From positions 47,838-111,837 of the IMG/VR virus record IMGVR_UViG_3300028610_002494: 64,000 bases of DNA; one strand, written 5' to 3'. The translations under genes and the position numbers were made by a program. Below the pieces are notes generated by a model. It worked only from the letters and a program-made list of their open reading frames with translations, was not told the origin of the DNA and made no database searches. Below, piece after piece: positions 17,719 through 26,016 of the stretch; position 1 is the stretch's first letter; the number at the start of each line of letters is the position of its first letter. This DNA comes from a virus.

Positions 17719-17997
17719 GTGTTGGAAGTTGATAACTCAGATGAATCCAAAAATAAAAAAACTCTGTGTGCTGTTAAGAACCCATCAATAAGATCCAATC
17801 AGAGTTGGTTCTATAACATATTTTTAGGGAATATATCAAAAAATAAACCAGATCACTCACACATAAAAGTAAATTGGATTATGCAACTTAATGAAAATGA
17901 AATTAATCTATTAAAAGAAAAAAGTTGTAAAGTAATAGAAATAGAAACTAAAATAAAAAAATCAATTAAAACAGGTGTGGAGATAAATGAACTCTAA
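17719..17997 (+). CDS. Hypothetical protein flanked by complementary sequences
   Basis: A 92-residue protein (GTG start) that I do not recognise: a polar N-terminal half, NQSWFYNIFLGNI in the middle, and a Lys/Glu-rich end. TATGGAGTTG just before it (17707-17716) is exactly complementary to CAACTCCATA just after it (18005-18014), and its last codons form a 12-bp stem with 18027-18038. It is the first gene after a promoter. Confidence 0.45.
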   Translation: MLEVDNSDESKNKKTLCAVKNPSIRSNQSWFYNIFLGNISKNKPDHSHIKVNWIMQLNENEINLLKEKSCKVIEIETKIKKSIKTGVEINEL

Positions 17998-18038
17998 ATT
18001 AAACCAACTCCATAATTTATTTCTTGTCTCCACATCTG
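17972..18038 (+). terminator. Large stem-loop after the 17719 gene
   Basis: CAGGTGTGGAGA (17972-17983) pairs with TCTCCACATCTG (18027-18038), 12 base pairs including one G-U, around a 43-base loop. The loop contains the sequence complementary to the region before the gene. It could be a terminator, a processing site or an autoregulatory RNA. Confidence 0.45.
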
Positions 18039-18064
18039 ACCTAATTAAGAGTTGAATTAAAAAA

Positions 18065-18382
18065 ATGGAAAAAGTAGTAAACTTGCATATGGTTAATGGA
18101 ATAAGACCATATTATGATATTTATATTGGTCGTAGATTAAATTATCCTAAAGCAACATTTCCACTAAGTAAATGGCATAACCCATTTATTATAAAATTTA
18201 TGAAATATAGTATTGAAGAAAATTTAGAACTTTATGAAAAACACATTAGAAATACTCCTAAATTATGGAAAGATTTGGATGAACTGGAAGGAAAGATTTT
18301 GGGATGTTGGTGTAAACCTGATCCATGCCATGGAGATATACTTATAAAATTATTAAAAGAAAAACGAAGACGGACAAGATAA
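18065..18382 (+). CDS. DUF4326 family protein
   Basis: A 105-residue protein matching the DUF4326 pattern: IYIGRRLNY, SKWHNPF, YEKHIR, LWKDLDELEGKILGCWCKPDPCHGDIL. The CWCKPxxCHGD motif is typical of a family common in phages and mobile elements; the biochemical role is unknown to me. It sits between a structured RNA region and a winged-helix protein. Confidence 0.8.
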   Translation: MEKVVNLHMVNGIRPYYDIYIGRRLNYPKATFPLSKWHNPFIIKFMKYSIEENLELYEKHIRNTPKLWKDLDELEGKILGCWCKPDPCHGDILIKLLKEKRRRTR

Positions 18383-18385
18383 AAA

Positions 18386-19576
18386 ATGCAGGCTAAATTA
18401 AAAAGAATGGAATCTTTAATTTCACCATTACAATATGAAATACTGGAATGTTTATCTACTGGATCTAAAATAAGAGAAGATCTGGTAAAAGAACTAAATA
18501 CATCAAGAACTACTGTGTATGATAATCTTGAAAAACTTGAAAATAAAGGTATTATATTTAAAAGTTCTATATCAAATGGTTGTTGTGGAAGACCGCCAGT
18601 TCATTGGCAAATCAAACAAGCTCATGATTTGGTATTATTTAATGTTATAACTAAAAAAATTGGTGTTATAGGTTCAGGAGAATATAAAAAGAAAAAAATT
18701 GTTATTAGAAAACTTGAACAACTAATAGATAAACAAAGAGATATAATTGTTTCAGGACATAGTCCAAGAAATCCAATCTTTAAAGATGGTATATTAATAC
18801 GTTATAATAACGCTGATATATGGTCAGAAGATTGGGCATATGTATGGTGTCAAAATCCACCAATCATTCATCCAACTAAAGAATTTACAAGGGATGGATT
18901 TTTTGCAAGAAATAAATTAATTGCATTAGATTCAGAAGAATTAATTGTATTTATAAATAAACACCAATATCAATCTGGAGCTTGGAACACTGTAAAATAC
19001 TTTTTAGAAAAACCAGATTTTGACTATAATAACTTAACTATTTATGATGAATTTGGTAAAGAATTTGGAATACATGATTTACCAGAATGGTGCCAAAATA
19101 AAATAAAAATACCTGAACAAGAAACTCAATTATATAAATATTTATCTCAAATACGTTATTTAAAATCATTAGAAAAAGAAAAGAAAAAACAGAAAAAATC
19201 TTTAAATCCACAAAAAAAAGAAAAAGACTTAAAATCAACAAAATCTCTTAATAAAATAAATTCTTATATTTTAAATAATAGAAATTCAAAAATAACTAAA
19301 TTTGCTTTAGAAGAAATAGATAAATATACTTATTTTAGAACAACAACAATAAGTAAAATTTATATTAAGAAAATCTTGAAAATCAATAATATAAATGGAA
19401 CACTTAAGAGAAGTGTATCTAATAAAATTGGTCAAATTGTTGGAGAACTTAGAAAATTAGGAATTATTATAATGCATTCAAAAAGTACATGGAAAAATCT
19501 ACATAAAGATCAATTACATGTTGTTCTTAGTGAAAAAATGAAGAAAAATTATAATAAAACAATTAAAAAAGGCTAA
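18386..19576 (+). CDS. Winged-helix DNA-binding protein, large
   Basis: A 396-residue protein whose N-terminus is a winged helix-turn-helix: LQYEILECLSTGSKIREDLVKELNTSRTTVYDNLEKLENKGII (MarR/ArsR-like, about residues 15-60). The remainder is unrecognised, with a Lys-rich linker near residues 255-280 and a second helical region. It probably acts as a transcription regulator or replication initiator. ATG at 18407 is an alternative start. It lies next to the integrase, so control of integration is possible. Confidence 0.65.
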   Translation: MQAKLKRMESLISPLQYEILECLSTGSKIREDLVKELNTSRTTVYDNLEKLENKGIIFKSSISNGCCGRPPVHWQIKQAHDLVLFNVITKKIGVIGSGEYKKKKIVIRKLEQLIDKQRDIIVSGHSPRNPIFKDGILIRYNNADIWSEDWAYVWCQNPPIIHPTKEFTRDGFFARNKLIALDSEELIVFINKHQYQSGAWNTVKYFLEKPDFDYNNLTIYDEFGKEFGIHDLPEWCQNKIKIPEQETQLYKYLSQIRYLKSLEKEKKKQKKSLNPQKKEKDLKSTKSLNKINSYILNNRNSKITKFALEEIDKYTYFRTTTISKIYIKKILKINNINGTLKRSVSNKIGQIVGELRKLGIIIMHSKSTWKNLHKDQLHVVLSEKMKKNYNKTIKKG

Positions 19577-19579
19577 TTA

Positions 19580-20233
19580 ATGTCTAAAAAGAAAAAAGTA
19601 AGAGTTAGAAAAGAAAAAATTGCACTTACAGAAGAACAAGTTAAAGATTATCTTAAAACTATAAAAGAAGAAGATAAAAAACATAGTCATAGGAATTATT
19701 TGATGGCATTAACTTGGTTCAGCACAGGATTAAGAGTTGGAGAAATGTGTAATTTTATAGTTGGTTGGATTGAAAAAAGTAATGATAATTATATACACGT
19801 GAAACAAAATGAAGCACCATTTGTATTCGCACCAAAATATGGATCTACAAGAAGAATAGCTGTCCAAAAGGATTTAATTAAAGAACTGAGAAAATATTTA
19901 GCTGGAAGAACTAAAGGATATGTATTTAAACCACAATCTAACAATCAAACAAATCCTTATGCTAAATTTCATGACAAATCTCCAAATCCAATATTTAATA
20001 AATATTTCAGAGAAACAAAATCAATTGGAAGAAACCTTGGCACACATACATTTAGAAGAACTTTTGCTACTCAATTAGCATATAGTAAACCACCAGTTCC
20101 ATTGCCTAAAATTAGTTATTATCTTGGTCATAGAGACATACAAACAACATTAAATTATCTAAAGCAGATCACGAACGATGACCATACTGAACTCTTGAAT
20201 GTAGATTATATTAAAGATATATATAAATATTGA
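19580..20233 (+). CDS. Tyrosine recombinase / integrase
   Basis: A 217-residue phage-type integrase catalytic domain. The pattern is complete: Arg in FSTGLRVGEM (about residue 50), a Lys-bearing beta hairpin (APKYGSTRRIAV), HTFRR (about 155-159), LGHRD (about 182) and the nucleophile Tyr in TTLNYLKQI (about 193). It is short because the N-terminal arm-binding and SAM-like domain is absent or minimal. It would integrate or resolve the element. No attachment site is evident nearby. Confidence 0.9.
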   Translation: MSKKKKVRVRKEKIALTEEQVKDYLKTIKEEDKKHSHRNYLMALTWFSTGLRVGEMCNFIVGWIEKSNDNYIHVKQNEAPFVFAPKYGSTRRIAVQKDLIKELRKYLAGRTKGYVFKPQSNNQTNPYAKFHDKSPNPIFNKYFRETKSIGRNLGTHTFRRTFATQLAYSKPPVPLPKISYYLGHRDIQTTLNYLKQITNDDHTELLNVDYIKDIYKY

Positions 20234-20234
20234 G

Positions 20235-20780
20235 ATGATTAAAAAAATGGCAAAAACAGATTTTGATGAATTAGCTGTTGAAAGTTATAATGGAAAACAT
20301 TATGATCGATCTAAATCAAATAAATACAAGAAAAATATTCCAGAGACGAATAGTATATATACTAAAGAATGTATTAAATGTAAAAAAGTTTTACCTGCTA
20401 CAGCAGATAATTTTTATAGAGATCGTTATAGATATGATGGATTTATGCCTAAATGTAAAGAATGTAAAAAAAGAGAATATCACGAAAAAAAAGCTAAACA
20501 AAAAAGTAAAATTATTTCATTTCGAGTACAAAAAGATGTCTATAATAACAATAAAAAAGAAATTAGAAAGAAGATTAATGAACTTCTTAAATCAGAATTC
20601 GAAAATAATGTTGACGAAAAAATAGTTGAATTAGAAAAGGAATTAAACAAACTCAAATCAGATAATTTAGATAATGAAGATGGTATTTATGAATGGGTTA
20701 AAACACTTACAAAAGATAAGAGAAATTTATTAGACCAAACAAAAATTAGTGAGAAAATTAAAGAAGAATTATTTAAATAA
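20235..20780 (+). CDS. Zinc-ribbon protein with coiled-coil tail
   Basis: A 181-residue protein. KECIKCKKVLPATADNFYRD and KCKECKKREY give CxxC...CxxC, a zinc ribbon often seen in front of HNH nucleases, but no HNH catalytic motif follows. The rest is charged and helical (VELEKELNKLKS). ATG at 20248 is a possible alternative start. It directly follows the integrase gene and may be a DNA-binding accessory. Confidence 0.6.
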   Translation: MIKKMAKTDFDELAVESYNGKHYDRSKSNKYKKNIPETNSIYTKECIKCKKVLPATADNFYRDRYRYDGFMPKCKECKKREYHEKKAKQKSKIISFRVQKDVYNNNKKEIRKKINELLKSEFENNVDEKIVELEKELNKLKSDNLDNEDGIYEWVKTLTKDKRNLLDQTKISEKIKEELFK

Positions 20781-20801
20781 AATAAATGAGTTGATTAAAA
20801 G

Positions 20802-21371
20802 TTGACTAAAATACTTAAAATTAATACAAAAGAGATACATATTTTTGATATTGATGGTTGTATATTTCCTGCTAAAAATAATAATGGAAAACAAATCATA
20901 CCAAATGAATATGGATTTAAAGAGATCCCAGCTGAAATAATACTTGATAACATGAAATCCATAAAATTATTTCCAAAATTTGTTGATTTTTATAAACTAA
21001 TTACTAAAAGTAAACCTATTGAAATTTATTTTATAACAGGAAGAAAGAAAAAAGATTATCTGAATATAACATTAAAACAATTATCTATTCTGAAAATAAA
21101 AAAGAACAAGGATTCTTTAATATTTTTTCCTGATGAAAAAATTCTAACAAGAAGATCTTATTATGAATTTAAACTTTATAATACTTTAAAAATAATTATT
21201 AAAGATAATTCATCTTCTAAAATAAACATTTATGATGATAAATACTCATACTTCTCTGTCTTAAAAAATAGGTTAAATGATATAGAAATTAATAGTATAA
21301 ATTATAATAAAATAAACCAACCTGAGTATTTTTGGAACTTGAAATATAATGAATACAAGAACTTTAGTTAA
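20802..21371 (+). CDS. HAD-superfamily phosphatase-like protein
   Basis: A 189-residue protein (TTG start). HIFDIDGCIFP near the N-terminus is the HAD motif I (DxDG) with the nucleophile Asp, IYFITGRKKKDYL is motif II (TGR), and INIYDDKYSYF is a plausible acidic motif IV. It resembles the phosphatase half of polynucleotide kinase or 5'-nucleotidase-like HAD proteins, so it may repair nucleic acid ends or dephosphorylate nucleotides. Confidence 0.75.
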   Translation: MTKILKINTKEIHIFDIDGCIFPAKNNNGKQIIPNEYGFKEIPAEIILDNMKSIKLFPKFVDFYKLITKSKPIEIYFITGRKKKDYLNITLKQLSILKIKKNKDSLIFFPDEKILTRRSYYEFKLYNTLKIIIKDNSSSKINIYDDKYSYFSVLKNRLNDIEINSINYNKINQPEYFWNLKYNEYKNFS

Positions 21372-21407
21372 TATATATAATAATAACAACAAAAAGAGGA
21401 ATTAAAA

Positions 21408-22169
21408 ATGGTTAGTAAAAAAGAATTAAAGAAAATGAAAAAAACTAAGATGGTATGGCAAGATTTGGATGAATTGGCTATTAAATTCTTAAAAACAACA
21501 AATCTAAAAGACACTGATAAATTAAAAATGATATTTATTAAATTTCCGAGACCAATTATGATATCTAACATCTTTATTAGTGATAATTATTATAAGAGAA
21601 TCCAAATTAAAGAAGCAACACTATTCTCTGATGAAAAAGCACCACCAAATTGTTTTACTATGCCAAAAATCTTTAATACACATATTTTAAAATATTTTCC
21701 TAATAAAAATCAAGCAATAATAATTGTAAAAAGAAGGAAAACAACAAAAATATCATCAACAAATATAAAATTTAAGATAAGTTTGGTATCGTTTGAGAAC
21801 TTGAATTTTATAAGATATCAATTTATTCTAAAACCAAGTTATCCTTTTGATTATCTCTTAAGATTTATTGGTTATAACATAGAAAGTCCAAGTGAAGGAA
21901 TATTCAGATTTAAGTTTCTTTTAGAAATGGAAAATATTGGAAAGTTAAATTTTATTGGTGCTTGTAATGTTTTATCAGATAACCAAAAAGAAATAGAAAT
22001 TTTATTGGAAAATAAAACCAAGAAATTAGAAGACAGATTTTTTGAAAAGATAATATTTAGATCTTTTCTCAAGTGTAAAGAATTTTTACAGGTTGAAGGA
22101 TTACCATTTCCAGATCCTGAACTATTAATGAAACAAATGAAAGTTAAATATCAACAAGGGATTGATTAA
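21408..22169 (+). CDS. Hypothetical protein, 253 aa
   Basis: I do not recognise this protein. It starts with a Lys-rich head (MVSKKELKKMKKTK) after a clear AGAGGA ribosome-binding site. The middle is beta-rich with alternating hydrophobics (KFKISLVSFENLNFIRYQF) and it ends in a Gln/Lys-rich helix. No catalytic motif is visible. It closes the integrase-side operon before the tiny-gene block. Confidence 0.6.
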   Translation: MVSKKELKKMKKTKMVWQDLDELAIKFLKTTNLKDTDKLKMIFIKFPRPIMISNIFISDNYYKRIQIKEATLFSDEKAPPNCFTMPKIFNTHILKYFPNKNQAIIIVKRRKTTKISSTNIKFKISLVSFENLNFIRYQFILKPSYPFDYLLRFIGYNIESPSEGIFRFKFLLEMENIGKLNFIGACNVLSDNQKEIEILLENKTKKLEDRFFEKIIFRSFLKCKEFLQVEGLPFPDPELLMKQMKVKYQQGID

Positions 22170-22172
22170 AAA

Positions 22173-22351
22173 TGAGTAAAAAAAGAATAGGAATAAGGAT
22201 ATTTAGTGAAGGTGTAGAACTAAATTTAACTCCTGAAGAAAAAACAAATTCAGAAAAAGATATGTGGAATCAATACACCAAATGTCCTTTTTGTAAAAAA
22301 GAAATGAGAATAATAAAATGGATTGAAGAATTAAGTATGATTAAATTTTAA
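22173..22351 (+). CDS. Small Zn-binding protein, frame uncertain
   Basis: A start typical of this region (ATG AGT AAA AAA) is followed by a frame encoding FSEGVELNLTPEEK...TKCPFCKKEM, about 59 residues with one CPFC pair. As written the start and the body are in different frames. One more A in the A-run at 22179-22185 would join them, so a lost base or pseudogene is likely. Confidence 0.35.
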
Positions 22352-22353
22352 AA

Positions 22354-22370
22354 TATAAACAAGGTTTATA
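22354..22370. promoter_or_regulatory. Dyad repeat TATAAAC-AAG-GTTTATA
   Basis: A single copy ending 2 bases before the ATG at 22373. AAGG in the loop region lies where a ribosome-binding site is expected. Confidence 0.7.
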
Positions 22371-22372
22371 AT

Positions 22373-22891
22373 ATGCCAACTATTGGACACTTAATAATAG
22401 GAATAATAATACCTATTTTAATATATTTTGCTTTAAATAAGAAATATTCAGTTGAAGTTGGTTTGTACTTTTTAGCTGGAAGTATTTTACCAGATATTTA
22501 CACAATCATCAAAATGTTTATTTTTACAGACATTAGAAAATATGTGTCTTGGAACATAACACATGGAATTGTGGCTTGGATCGTATGGGGATTTATATTC
22601 ACCATTATCATTTTTATCTCATTTAGAAAAATTTCCAAATTGAAATTTACTCAAATATATATCATATTATTATTAGCTGGATGGTTGCATCTAACTATTG
22701 ATATGATGACACAACCTGTTAGAATAATAGGAAATGTTCATTTATCATTTTCAGATTTTTTTACAACAGAAACAATATTATGTGAACAGGATTTTATAAT
22801 AGTTTTTTATATTATTTTAATAATCCCAATAATATTATTAACAAGATACATAAAAGAAATAAAAAAAGGTGAAATAAAAACATGGGATTAA
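22373..22891 (+). CDS. YdjM-like membrane metal-dependent hydrolase (putative)
   Basis: A 172-residue polytopic membrane protein, with four to five hydrophobic segments. His and Asp residues sit where the YdjM/DUF457 family has them: GHLIIG at the start, AGSILPD, THGIVAW and AGWLHLTIDM. That family is predicted to be a metal-dependent hydrolase. It is translated from a start immediately behind a dyad repeat and overlaps the next gene by 10 bases. Confidence 0.7.
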   Translation: MPTIGHLIIGIIIPILIYFALNKKYSVEVGLYFLAGSILPDIYTIIKMFIFTDIRKYVSWNITHGIVAWIVWGFIFTIIIFISFRKISKLKFTQIYIILLLAGWLHLTIDMMTQPVRIIGNVHLSFSDFFTTETILCEQDFIIVFYIILIIPIILLTRYIKEIKKGEIKTWD

Positions 22892-23109
22892 AAAATTGGT
22901 TAAAAAATAATAAAAAATGGATACTTCTCGTAATATACATCATAATAATAACATATATTGCATTATTTGTTGATTTTGTTATTTTTGTTATTATTGCTGG
23001 TATTGTAATAACATGTAGTATAATTGTTTATATAAGATTTGAATATCAAACAAGAAAAAAAGAAAAAGATCTTGAAGATTTTTTAAATAAGGTTTATAAA
23101 AATGAGTGA
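22882..23109 (+). CDS. Small two-TM protein, NWLK family
   Basis: A 75-residue protein starting MGLKNWLKNNKKW, with two adjacent TM segments and a charged tail. It is a paralogue of the protein at 30158 (same LKNWLK head, same two-TM layout, similar E-x-QxxKK tail). Function unknown. Confidence 0.6.
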   Translation: MGLKNWLKNNKKWILLVIYIIIITYIALFVDFVIFVIIAGIVITCSIIVYIRFEYQTRKKEKDLEDFLNKVYKNE

Positions 23110-23341
23110 TAAAAGAAAAAGAATGGAAACAAAGTATTGTGTAGAACATACACAACATTACTCTATTGAATTTCCATGTGTTCTTTGTAAAATTAAAAAA
23201 TTAGAAGAACAAAACTCAAAAATTATACAAACATTTAAGAAAATCATTGGTTTTCATATTGGTATAAATGCACCACTTGGAATGAAACAATTGATTATTT
23301 TTCTAAAAGAAATACTAAATGAATTACAGGAATTAGAATAA
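23102..23341 (+). CDS. Small Cys/His protein with helical tail
   Basis: A 79-residue protein with YCVEHTQHYSIEFPCVLCKIKKLEEQN, a possible single zinc site (C, H, CxxC), then a helix. It overlaps the upstream gene by 8 bases. Not recognised. Confidence 0.5.
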   Translation: MSDKRKRMETKYCVEHTQHYSIEFPCVLCKIKKLEEQNSKIIQTFKKIIGFHIGINAPLGMKQLIIFLKEILNELQELE

Positions 23342-23368
23342 AATTATAAAAAAGAGATGAAATAAAAA

Positions 23369-24043
23369 ATGTTAGAAAAGGTTATATTTGATTTAAAAAC
23401 TGAAAAACTAAAAGATAAATATAAAGATCATAACTCAATGATGTATGATCTTAATTTTGGAGAAATAGAAAAAATAAAGGAAAAAGCAAATTGTATTACA
23501 TCTGTTGGTATTTATTCCGCAGCTATTTTTTTTACAATATTCACTTCTAATTTAGGATTTTTAATAACCATACCAACAATTATTCTTGTATCACTTTTCT
23601 TTTTGTTATATAAAGCTATAATAGATGATATCATTGTTCAAGATAAACTTAAAGAAATTTATAGAACTGGTGTTTATATTTATGGACACATTGAACATTC
23701 ATCATCCTTAAATGAAATTATCGAAGATGTTATTTTTGAACCTGAATCCATTGATTCTTATGTAAAAGAAAAATTAGAAGAATTTAAACAATTAACAGAA
23801 AAAGAAAAACAAATAAAAAGGGATTTTGCTGCATCAATTAGGAACAATATAGTTTTAGAGAAACAAAAATGTTTTAAATGCCAAACAGAAATATATTATA
23901 CTGAGTTTTATAGTAATAATATTTCCAAGATACCAATACAACAATTGGAAAAAATATGGAATTCTCCTTATATTCGGCTATATTGTTGTAGATGTTTTAA
24001 TAAAAAACAATTAGGTTATTATTTAAAAAAATTAAAAATTTAA
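23369..24043 (+). CDS. Membrane protein with C-terminal zinc site
   Basis: A 224-residue protein with a soluble helix, two closely spaced TM segments (about residues 42-79), a long charged helical region, and a C-terminal CFKC...YCCRCF pair set likely to bind zinc. AGAGATGAAA precedes the ATG. It is the largest protein in the tiny-gene block; not recognised. Confidence 0.6.
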   Translation: MLEKVIFDLKTEKLKDKYKDHNSMMYDLNFGEIEKIKEKANCITSVGIYSAAIFFTIFTSNLGFLITIPTIILVSLFFLLYKAIIDDIIVQDKLKEIYRTGVYIYGHIEHSSSLNEIIEDVIFEPESIDSYVKEKLEEFKQLTEKEKQIKRDFAASIRNNIVLEKQKCFKCQTEIYYTEFYSNNISKIPIQQLEKIWNSPYIRLYCCRCFNKKQLGYYLKKLKI

Positions 24044-24066
24044 AAAAATTAAAGAGGTGATAATAA

Positions 24067-24273
24067 TTGGAATCATTAGAAAGAATGATACATAAACAAA
24101 ATATGGAAGATAAATATAGTGAATATTTATTAGAATTAGATACTTATGTTAGAGGAATTTGCAGATTAGAAGAAAACACAGAATATTTAGAAAAACTAAT
24201 TAATAAATGCAGAAAGAAACGTAAGAAATTAAAATACAAAATAATTAAAAAAATAAGTAAAAAAATTATATAA
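24067..24273 (+). CDS. Small helical hypothetical protein
   Basis: A 68-residue protein (TTG start, GAGGTGA 6 bases upstream), strongly charged, predicted all-helical with Glu-rich first half and Lys-rich end. Not recognised. Its stop codon lies inside the dyad repeat that precedes the HNH gene. Confidence 0.45.
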   Translation: MESLERMIHKQNMEDKYSEYLLELDTYVRGICRLEENTEYLEKLINKCRKKRKKLKYKIIKKISKKII

Positions 24274-24285
24274 ACAAGGTTTATA
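24269..24285. promoter_or_regulatory. Dyad repeat TATAAAC-AAG-GTTTATA
   Basis: A single copy ending 2 bases before the ATG of the HNH gene at 24288 and overlapping the preceding stop codon. Confidence 0.7.
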
Positions 24286-24287
24286 AA

Positions 24288-24701
24288 ATGAAAGAACAAT
24301 TAGATGGATTGACTGTATATAAAAACGCAGGTAATGGATATGATTATATAAAAATTAGTGAAGGATATCATATTCCTCTACATGATTATATAATACAGAA
24401 AAAAATTGGTAGAGAACTAAAACAAACAGAAGTTGTTCATCATATTGATCGTAATACCAAAAACAATAATTTAGATAATTTATTTTTATGTGATACTCGA
24501 ACAAAACACTCAAAAATACACACCAGCTTAAGGAGATTGTTTCTAAATAAAATATTTAAAGTATTATTTGATAATAATATACTTTATTTTGATTGTAAAC
24601 ACGGAAAATACAAAATAAATGATATAAAATTACTTGAATTAAAAAATATATTAGATAAAAATGAAGAATTAAAAAATATTACCTTTATTCATGAAAGGTA
24701 A
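24288..24701 (+). CDS. HNH endonuclease
   Basis: A 137-residue HNH protein. VVHHIDRNTKNNNLDNLFLC...HSKIHTSL is the HNH core (double His, Asn-rich middle, late His) that coordinates a metal and nicks or cuts DNA. Such free-standing HNH genes are common in viruses as homing or packaging nucleases. The stop codon is inside a perfect 12-bp hairpin. Confidence 0.8.
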   Translation: MKEQLDGLTVYKNAGNGYDYIKISEGYHIPLHDYIIQKKIGRELKQTEVVHHIDRNTKNNNLDNLFLCDTRTKHSKIHTSLRRLFLNKIFKVLFDNNILYFDCKHGKYKINDIKLLELKNILDKNEELKNITFIHER

Positions 24702-24705
24702 TATT
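24675..24705 (+). terminator. Perfect 12-bp hairpin across the HNH stop codon
   Basis: AATATTACCTTT (24675-24686) and AAAGGTAATATT (24694-24705) pair perfectly around a 7-base loop. The right arm contains the TAA of the HNH gene. There is no T-run directly after, so this may be an mRNA end or stability element rather than a simple terminator. The 113 bases to the next gene hold a GAGGT with no credible ORF. Confidence 0.5.
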
Positions 24706-24818
24706 ATTTAAAATTAAAAAGAGGTAAAATATATTAGAATAAGGATTGGAGTTGTTTTAAAAATTATAAATCGTAATATTTTATTTAAAAAATAAAAAAT
24801 AAAAAATAGAGATTAAAA

Positions 24819-25187
24819 ATGGGATTAATAATTGAGATAATTGATGTTATTCTTACTTTATTAGCAGTAATAAGTCCTTATATAATAATGTATATAATTA
24901 AACGCAGAAAGAAGTGTTATAACTGTGGAAGTAATTTATTTACGTGGAGTAAATATGAGTATATTGAGTATGATGATTTTAATTTATATAATAAATGGAA
25001 ATGTATTAGGGTTGGTTGTAATCAATCTATTATTACTATGGAAATTAAGAAATATATCCTTATTTCTGAGCAGATTCCATCAAAACGTTATAACCTTAAA
25101 CAACGTATAAAAATACGGATTAGAGTATGGTATATTAGAAAGAAAGGAAAATCTCATAAGATATACTCGTTTGAACCGCAAATATAA
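24819..25187 (+). CDS. Membrane-anchored zinc-ribbon protein
   Basis: A 122-residue protein with an N-terminal TM segment (IIEIIDVILTLLAVISPYIIMYII), then CYNCGSN...CIRVGC, a likely zinc ribbon, and a basic tail. Not recognised. Confidence 0.55.
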   Translation: MGLIIEIIDVILTLLAVISPYIIMYIIKRRKKCYNCGSNLFTWSKYEYIEYDDFNLYNKWKCIRVGCNQSIITMEIKKYILISEQIPSKRYNLKQRIKIRIRVWYIRKKGKSHKIYSFEPQI

Positions 25188-25225
25188 TAGAAAAAGAAAA
25201 AGTGAAAAAGATGATAAATAAATAA

Positions 25226-25444
25226 ATGACAAGTTTTTTAAGTTATATTATAAAACCAATTCCTAAAGAAGCTAAAACTTTTTGCGATTATCCAAAATGT
25301 AAAAATAGAGGTTGGTGGAACATTCAAAATGGTAATGCAATTTACTGTGATAAACATTTATGTAAATGGATAAAAGATAATGAAGGAAATTATTTAATCG
25401 TAAATAGATCGTTAAAAACATTATTAAAGGAGATAAAAAAATGA
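25226..25444 (+). CDS. Small zinc-binding protein
   Basis: A 72-residue protein with FCDYPKCKNRGWW and YCDKHLCKW, a compact zinc site of the kind seen in many viral proteins. It overlaps the next start by 4 bases (ATGA). Confidence 0.55.
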   Translation: MTSFLSYIIKPIPKEAKTFCDYPKCKNRGWWNIQNGNAIYCDKHLCKWIKDNEGNYLIVNRSLKTLLKEIKK

Positions 25445-25590
25445 GTTGGGAAATAAAAATAGATTGGGATGAATGCCCATATCTTAGATGTTATCCAGAT
25501 GATTTATTTGTATGTACACATTTAGAAAAACAAAAACGTCATCGTTTATGTGAAGAGAAAAATTGTCCAATAAAAATTAAAAAAGGTTAA
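25441..25590 (+). CDS. 49-residue Cys-rich protein
   Basis: A small protein with five cysteines (DECPYLRCYP, VCTH, LCEEKNCP), probably metal-binding. Its start overlaps the upstream stop in ATGA, which supports translation. Not recognised. Confidence 0.5.
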   Translation: MSWEIKIDWDECPYLRCYPDDLFVCTHLEKQKRHRLCEEKNCPIKIKKG

Positions 25591-25594
25591 AATT

Positions 25595-25768
25595 ATGACC
25601 AAAAATAAAAAAGTAATTATCTGGTGTGGTGGTGAATATACCTTAAAAGAAGGAGAAACTATTGACAGTGTTATGAAGGATTACAATGAAGAAGTTTTTG
25701 ATTTAGAACTTGATTACACAAAAATTACTGATTTGGAAGGAAATACCCTAAAAGAAGAAAAAATATAA
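25595..25768 (+). CDS. Small protein, paralogue of the 39690 C-terminal domain
   Basis: A 57-residue protein: KKVIIWCGGEYTLKEGETIDSV...KITDLEGNTLKEE. It aligns throughout with the C-terminal half of the protein at 39690 (SEVIIWEGFKWTMEEGETVDDV...KITDLNGIVLKE), defining a small family in this element. The stop codon is inside a dyad repeat. Confidence 0.55.
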   Translation: MTKNKKVIIWCGGEYTLKEGETIDSVMKDYNEEVFDLELDYTKITDLEGNTLKEEKI

Positions 25769-25780
25769 ACAAAGTTTATA
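25764..25780. promoter_or_regulatory. Dyad repeat variant TATAAAC-AAA-GTTTATA
   Basis: The dyad with AAA in the spacer, overlapping the upstream stop codon and 26 bases before the ATG at 25807. Confidence 0.6.
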
Positions 25781-25806
25781 AAAATTAAAATTAAAGAGGT
25801 GAAAAA

Positions 25807-25974
25807 ATGGAGAATGGAGATTTGAAGATACAATATAAAGTAGAACAGAGTATAGATTCTGTATTAGATAAAAAAATAGAAATTTTATTAAGATCTCTTG
25901 GATATAAATGGACAGGCAGTGGTATTTCTGTTCATGAAAACATAAGAGATATACAATTCATTAAAGAAAATTAA
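25807..25974 (+). CDS. 55-residue hypothetical protein
   Basis: A small acidic protein with GAGGTGAAAA before its ATG. VLDKKIEILLRSLGYKWTGSGIS suggests a helix then a strand, like the edge of a small alpha/beta domain. Not recognised. It ends directly before a T-run/hairpin element. Confidence 0.5.
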   Translation: MENGDLKIQYKVEQSIDSVLDKKIEILLRSLGYKWTGSGISVHENIRDIQFIKEN

Positions 25975-25975
25975 A

Positions 25976-26016
25976 TTTTTTTGTAAGTGTGCCAGACTTC
26001 CTGAGCACCAAAAAAA
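25976..26016 (+). repeat. T-run/hairpin cassette, copy 1
   Basis: T7, GTAAGT, then hairpin GTGCCAG-ACTTC-CTG-a-GCAC, then CAAAAAA. It lies 1 base after the stop codon of one small gene and about 25 bases before the next start. The T-run may end the upstream transcript. Confidence 0.7.

Noticed and set aside
20278-20625. Second + strand ORF inside the zinc-ribbon gene at 20235
   Set aside because: The overlapping frame 20235-20780 has a clear CxxC...CxxC module and better coding character; this one is a Lys/Ile shadow.
24733-24795. 20-codon ORF from ATT behind GAGGT, before the 24819 gene
   Set aside because: Too short and without motif; the GAGGT may be a remnant of a lost gene.
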